Positions 61,513-64,000 of a stretch of DNA of 64,000 nucleotides are shown here, in pieces. The stretch comes from CAVRUZ01 sp963724495 (lineage in GTDB: Bacteria > Actinomycetota > Actinomycetes > Propionibacteriales > DAIQRJ01): assembly GCA_963724495.1 (NCBI GenBank), contig CAVRUZ010000005.1:62001-126000 (forward strand), read 5' to 3'. Below the pieces are notes generated by a model. That model saw only the letters and a program-made list of their open reading frames with translations. It ran no database searches and was not told the origin of the DNA. How positions within the stretch are numbered: position 1 is the first letter of the stretch; every line of letters begins with the position of its first letter. The position numbers were made by a program, and so were the translations under genes.

Positions 61513-62592
61513 TCACCTGACCGTCGACGTCCGTAGGCGCTCAGCTTCCGCCAGCAGCCGCCAGACCTCCATCGGCCGACAGGCAAGATCCTGATCGAGA
61601 GACTCGTTCATGATGTCTATCCAGACCGGTGCGTAGGTGCCCTTTTTCGCTGACGGAGCTGCGAACTCCGCGCCTTGCCCGGTCCCGAACCGTCCGCGCC
61701 AGCTGCGGACCGTGTGGTGGTACTGCCAAGCATCGTTGTGCAACAGCGTCACGAGGAGGTCGGCTGGCGACACGGTTGCCGTCAGTCCAGACTCCTCACG
61801 AAGCTCACGTGCCGCCGCCTCCTCAACTGATTCGCCTGCATCGACTCCACCGCCGAAGGCCACGTGGTAGGTCGCGCCCTGGCGGACGCGTCGCATCGCG
61901 GCCACCCGTCCACGGGCAATGGGCAGGGCGCCGGACCGGTGCCGTCGCGGCGCCGGAACGTCGTCGGCAGGAAGTCCGTGCATGCAGACGTCGTGCCGTC
62001 GAGAGCCGCCGTCGGCCGCAGCGTCCCAGAGCGGGAGGTAGCCGCGGCGAACTCCTTCCTTCGGCAGGCCAGCGCGCTCAGCCACCTTGCAGGACGCGGG
62101 ATTCTCAACACTGTGGTCGAGTTGGACGCGACCTGCCTCAGGACCATTGGCCGCAGTGGTGAGCCACCGGAGCAGGAGTCGCACCGCGCTGGTGGCGACG
62201 CCACGCCCACGCGAGTCCGCATGCACGCCGTACCCGAGGTCGGCATTGCGCATCGACGGATGCCCGGTCGATCGCCAGCTGATCGTGCCCAGGAGACGTG
62301 CGGCGTCACTGGCTTCGGCGATGACGAACGTGGCCGGCTGCCCGCCGCCGTGAGCCTCGACTGCCTCGGTGATGGCCGTCGAGAGCTGGTCCGGTGTGTC
62401 GGGGAGGGACAGGAACGCCGGAGTGGCCAAGCGCACGTGGGCATCGTCGTGGAGCAAGTCGAACCACCGCTGACGATCTGTCGCCCGAGGAGGCCTGAGC
62501 AGGATGCCGTGCTCCGCGTCGACGATCCCTGCCCTTGGAACTGCTGCGAGCGTGCCGTCGAGCCGGCGCACGTCGGCAGGCGTTGAGGGCAT
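61513..62592 (-). CDS. GNAT acetyltransferase fused to Nudix hydrolase
   Basis: 359 aa. Residues about 28-205 are a GNAT domain of the RimJ type: LLRPPRATDRQRWFDLLHDD, YGVHADSRGRGVATSAVRLL (acetyl-CoA loop RGRGVA), LDHSVENPASCKVAERAGLP. Residues about 218-355 are a Nudix fold with the complete box GGVDAGESVEEAAARELREE (249 on; G-x5-E-x7-REUxEExGU, ending ESGL) that binds Mg2+. One frame covers both, so the fusion is real. The likely chemistry is N-acetylation plus nucleotide-diphosphate hydrolysis, perhaps in one pathway; substrates unknown. Confidence 0.85.
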   Translation of the reverse strand: MPSTPADVRRLDGTLAAVPRAGIVDAEHGILLRPPRATDRQRWFDLLHDDAHVRLATPAFLSLPDTPDQLSTAITEAVEAHGGGQPATFVIAEASDAARLLGTISWRSTGHPSMRNADLGYGVHADSRGRGVATSAVRLLLRWLTTAANGPEAGRVQLDHSVENPASCKVAERAGLPKEGVRRGYLPLWDAAADGGSRRHDVCMHGLPADDVPAPRRHRSGALPIARGRVAAMRRVRQGATYHVAFGGGVDAGESVEEAAARELREESGLTATVSPADLLVTLLHNDAWQYHHTVRSWRGRFGTGQGAEFAAPSAKKGTYAPVWIDIMNESLDQDLACRPMEVWRLLAEAERLRTSTVR

Positions 62593-62633
62593 CGACCCAG
62601 GCTATGCGGGCGGCGCGCCTCGCCAGTCGAGGG

Positions 62634-63428
62634 ATGTCACGTCAGGTGAGCCTTTCCTTCGATGACGAATCGTCCGCCCGTGCCTATGGTCGGAGCGTGA
62701 CCAACACCAGCGAAGTGACCGAGCACGGCCTGCACAGCGACGAGCCGCACGACGGGTCGCTCAATGCCAAGCTCAACTGGTTGCGCGCTGGGGTTCTCGG
62801 AGCCAACGACGGCATTATTTCCACCGCGGGTCTGGTGATCGGGGTCGCCGGTGCCACCACCAACGTCACCGCGCTGGCCACCGCCGGCATCGCGGGTCTC
62901 GCCGCCGGCTCGCTCTCCATGGCCGTGGGCGAGTACGTGTCGGTGAGCACGCAGCGCGACACCGAACGCGCCATGCTCGACCTGGAACGGCGCGAGCTCA
63001 AGGAGGAGCCCGAGGAGGAGCTCGCGGAGCTTGTCCAGATCTACATGGACAAGGGGCTGTCCCGCGACGTGGCCGATCAGGTGGCGAAGGAGCTCACCGC
63101 GAAGGACGCGTTGGCCGCCCATGCCGACGCTGAACTCGGTCTCGATCCCGACGACCTCACGAGCCCTTGGCAGGCCGCGGTCGCGTCGTTGCTCTCGTTC
63201 GCCCTCGGTGGATTGCTGCCTCTGCTCACGATCACGTTGCTCGGGCCGGCGGTCCGGGTGGTCTGCACGTTCGTCGCCGTCCTCCTGGCCGTGGTGTTGA
63301 CCGGTTCGGTCTCGGCCCGCATCGGGCGTGCCCCGGTACGACGCGCAGTGATCCGGAACGTCGTCGGTGGTGCGCTCGCGATGACCATCACGTACCTGGT
63401 CGGCCGCGCTTTCGGTGCGTTCGCCTAG
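62634..63428 (+). CDS. VIT/CCC1-family transporter-like protein
   Basis: 264 aa from ATG 62634; the alternative start GTG 62697 is supported by a TATGGT -10 six bases upstream (62685-62690) and would begin VTNTSEVTEHGLHSDE. The body has AKLNWLRAGVLGANDGIIST, GLVIGVAGATTNVTALATAG, SLSMAVGEYVSVSTQRDTER (family signature) and five or so TM segments. Plant/yeast homologues carry Fe2+ or Mn2+ into vacuoles; bacterial ones may export these metals. Convergent with the GNAT-Nudix gene's upstream side. Confidence 0.85.
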   Translation: MSRQVSLSFDDESSARAYGRSVTNTSEVTEHGLHSDEPHDGSLNAKLNWLRAGVLGANDGIISTAGLVIGVAGATTNVTALATAGIAGLAAGSLSMAVGEYVSVSTQRDTERAMLDLERRELKEEPEEELAELVQIYMDKGLSRDVADQVAKELTAKDALAAHADAELGLDPDDLTSPWQAAVASLLSFALGGLLPLLTITLLGPAVRVVCTFVAVLLAVVLTGSVSARIGRAPVRRAVIRNVVGGALAMTITYLVGRAFGAFA

Positions 63429-63468
63429 CGGCAGCCGCGGGGGTGGATGCGGGCCGGTTGCCCACCCA

Positions 63469-63528
63469 GGCGCCGGTTACGCAGTCCGGTACCCAGACGT
63501 TTCTGGGCACCTACGTGCCTAACCGGCG
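63469..63528. repeat. Symmetric double-stem inverted repeat
   Basis: 60-bp unit: outer arms GCGCCGGTTA (63469-63478) and TAACCGGCGC (63519-63528); inner arms CCCAGA (63491-63496) and TCTGGG (63501-63506); two 12-base unpaired spacers and a CGTT loop. It lies 41 bases after the VIT stop and before the fucosidase. May be a terminator, an RNA element or an intergenic repeat. Confidence 0.6.
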
Positions 63529-63593
63529 CTCGAGGCGGTCCGCGGCACCGGCAGGGCATGGCCGGAAACGGGCGACCGGGCTGAGCCGACCAG

Positions 63594-63605
63594 ATCCTAT
63601 AGGAT
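63594..63605 (+). promoter_or_regulatory. Operator-like palindrome upstream of the fucosidase
   Basis: Perfect 12-bp palindrome ATCCTATAGGAT, overlapping a TATAGG -10-like sequence, 81 bases before ATG 63687. Typical size and placement for a sugar-catabolism repressor operator (GntR/LacI-like); no regulator gene is in view. Confidence 0.5.
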
Positions 63606-63686
63606 TTCGTGGCACGCTGAGCGTCCTGCCGCGCCCCGGGCCGGCCTCGATCAGTCCGTCCGATCAGTTCAAGGAGTGCACCCGCG

Positions 63687-64000
63687 ATGCCCCACCCCGA
63701 CTACGCAGCACCAGACACCGAGTGGTTCACCGAGGCTCGGTTCGGACTCTTCATCCACTTCGGTCTCTACGCCGCGGCGGCCCGACACGAGTGGGTCAAG
63801 AACCGGGAGCGGATCACCGACGAGGACTACCAGAAGTACTTCGACCACTTCGATCCCGACCTGTTCGACCCACAGGCGTGGGCTGACGAGGCGTGGAACG
63901 CGGGCATGCGTTACTTCGTGGTCACGAGCAAGCATCACGAGGGATTCGCCTTGTGGGACAGCGACCTCACTGATTACAAGGCCACGAAGACGCCCTACGG
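63687..64000 (+). CDS. Alpha-L-fucosidase (GH29), partial 5' end
   Basis: 104 codons, cut by the right edge. MPHPDYAAPDTEWFTEARFG, LFIHFGLYAAAARHEWVKNR and ERITDEDYQKYFDHFDPDLF, then AWNAGMRYFVVTSKHHEGFA and LWDSDLTDYKATKTPYG. This is the standard GH29 N-terminus (WFxxARFGxFIHxG, KHHxGFxLWxS). Catalytic residues lie beyond the window. Hydrolyses alpha-linked L-fucose; no signal peptide is visible at this start, suggesting a cytoplasmic enzyme. AAGGAG lies at 63671-63676. Confidence 0.9.
   Translation, partial: MPHPDYAAPDTEWFTEARFGLFIHFGLYAAAARHEWVKNRERITDEDYQKYFDHFDPDLFDPQAWADEAWNAGMRYFVVTSKHHEGFALWDSDLTDYKATKTPY

Overview
The window is GC-rich with actinobacterial signatures: a DinB/mycothiol-type metal-binding protein, a bacterial proteasome activator (Bpa) ending in an HbYX-like tripeptide, leaderless genes behind TAnnnT -10 boxes, frequent ATGA/GTGA stop-start overlaps, and Tat and lipoprotein signals. 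I infer a chromosome segment of an Actinomycetota member, possibly Propionibacteriales (Nocardioidaceae-like). The lower rank is a guess from gene mix, not a measurement. I saw no integrase, transposase, CRISPR array or phage structural gene.

Layout. 0-4 kb: partial VOC protein, DinB-like protein, Rrf2 regulator, a MerR DNA-binding domain fused to a small-molecule kinase, and a nucleotidyltransferase. 4-7.6 kb: frameshifted aldo-keto reductase, Pro-rich secreted protein, flavin/pyridoxine-fold protein, epimerase. 7.6-12.5 kb: a gene graveyard in which a WYL regulator remnant abuts an M23 peptidase remnant, followed by frameshifted nucleotidyltransferases, phosphotransferases and an MDR dehydrogenase. 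12.6-19.1 kb (minus): a coupled operon of a double-length, four-ATPase UvrA-like protein, a QW-motif prenyltransferase/cyclase-like protein and an esterase. 19.4-23.8 kb: epimerase, tRNA-Ser(UGA), and a molybdate cassette (HTH-Mop, modA, modB, modC). 23.8-27.9 kb (mostly minus): PP2C-like phosphatase, EEP nuclease family protein, SRPBCC protein, nitrilase-family amidohydrolase, and a divergent quinone oxidoreductase. 27.9-33.5 kb: VOC protein, sugar isomerase, two Gfo/Idh/MocA dehydrogenases, Bpa, HAD hydrolase. 33.6-43.8 kb: HAD, serS, PAP2-like/diacylglycerol kinase fusion, thioredoxin-NHL protein, penicillin-binding protein, ECF sigma factor with a membrane partner, secreted crystallin-like protein. 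44-48.1 kb (minus): 2-oxoacid dehydrogenase E1alpha-E1beta-E2. 48.3-52.2 kb (minus): heterodimeric ABC exporter. 52.5-59.4 kb (minus): histidinol-phosphate aminotransferase and a five-gene peptide/nickel-type ABC importer. 59.7-64 kb: holin-like membrane protein, TSUP exporter, MarR, GNAT-Nudix fusion, VIT-family protein, and the start of a GH29 alpha-L-fucosidase.

How genes work together. The clearest units are molybdate uptake (sensor-like HTH-Mop, binding protein, permease, ATPase), the branched-chain/pyruvate-type dehydrogenase complex lacking its E3 here, the ABC importer, the ABC exporter pair, and a sugar-oxidation cassette (isomerase plus dehydrogenases). Some sixteen genes carry frameshifts, including conserved ones such as Bpa, the PBP, UvrA and an importer ATPase. 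This points partly to indel errors in the sequence and partly, at 7.6-12.5 kb, to genuine decay. Two families of dispersed intergenic palindromes, a tandem GC-rich repeat at 44 kb, and several operator-like dyads are the main non-coding structures.
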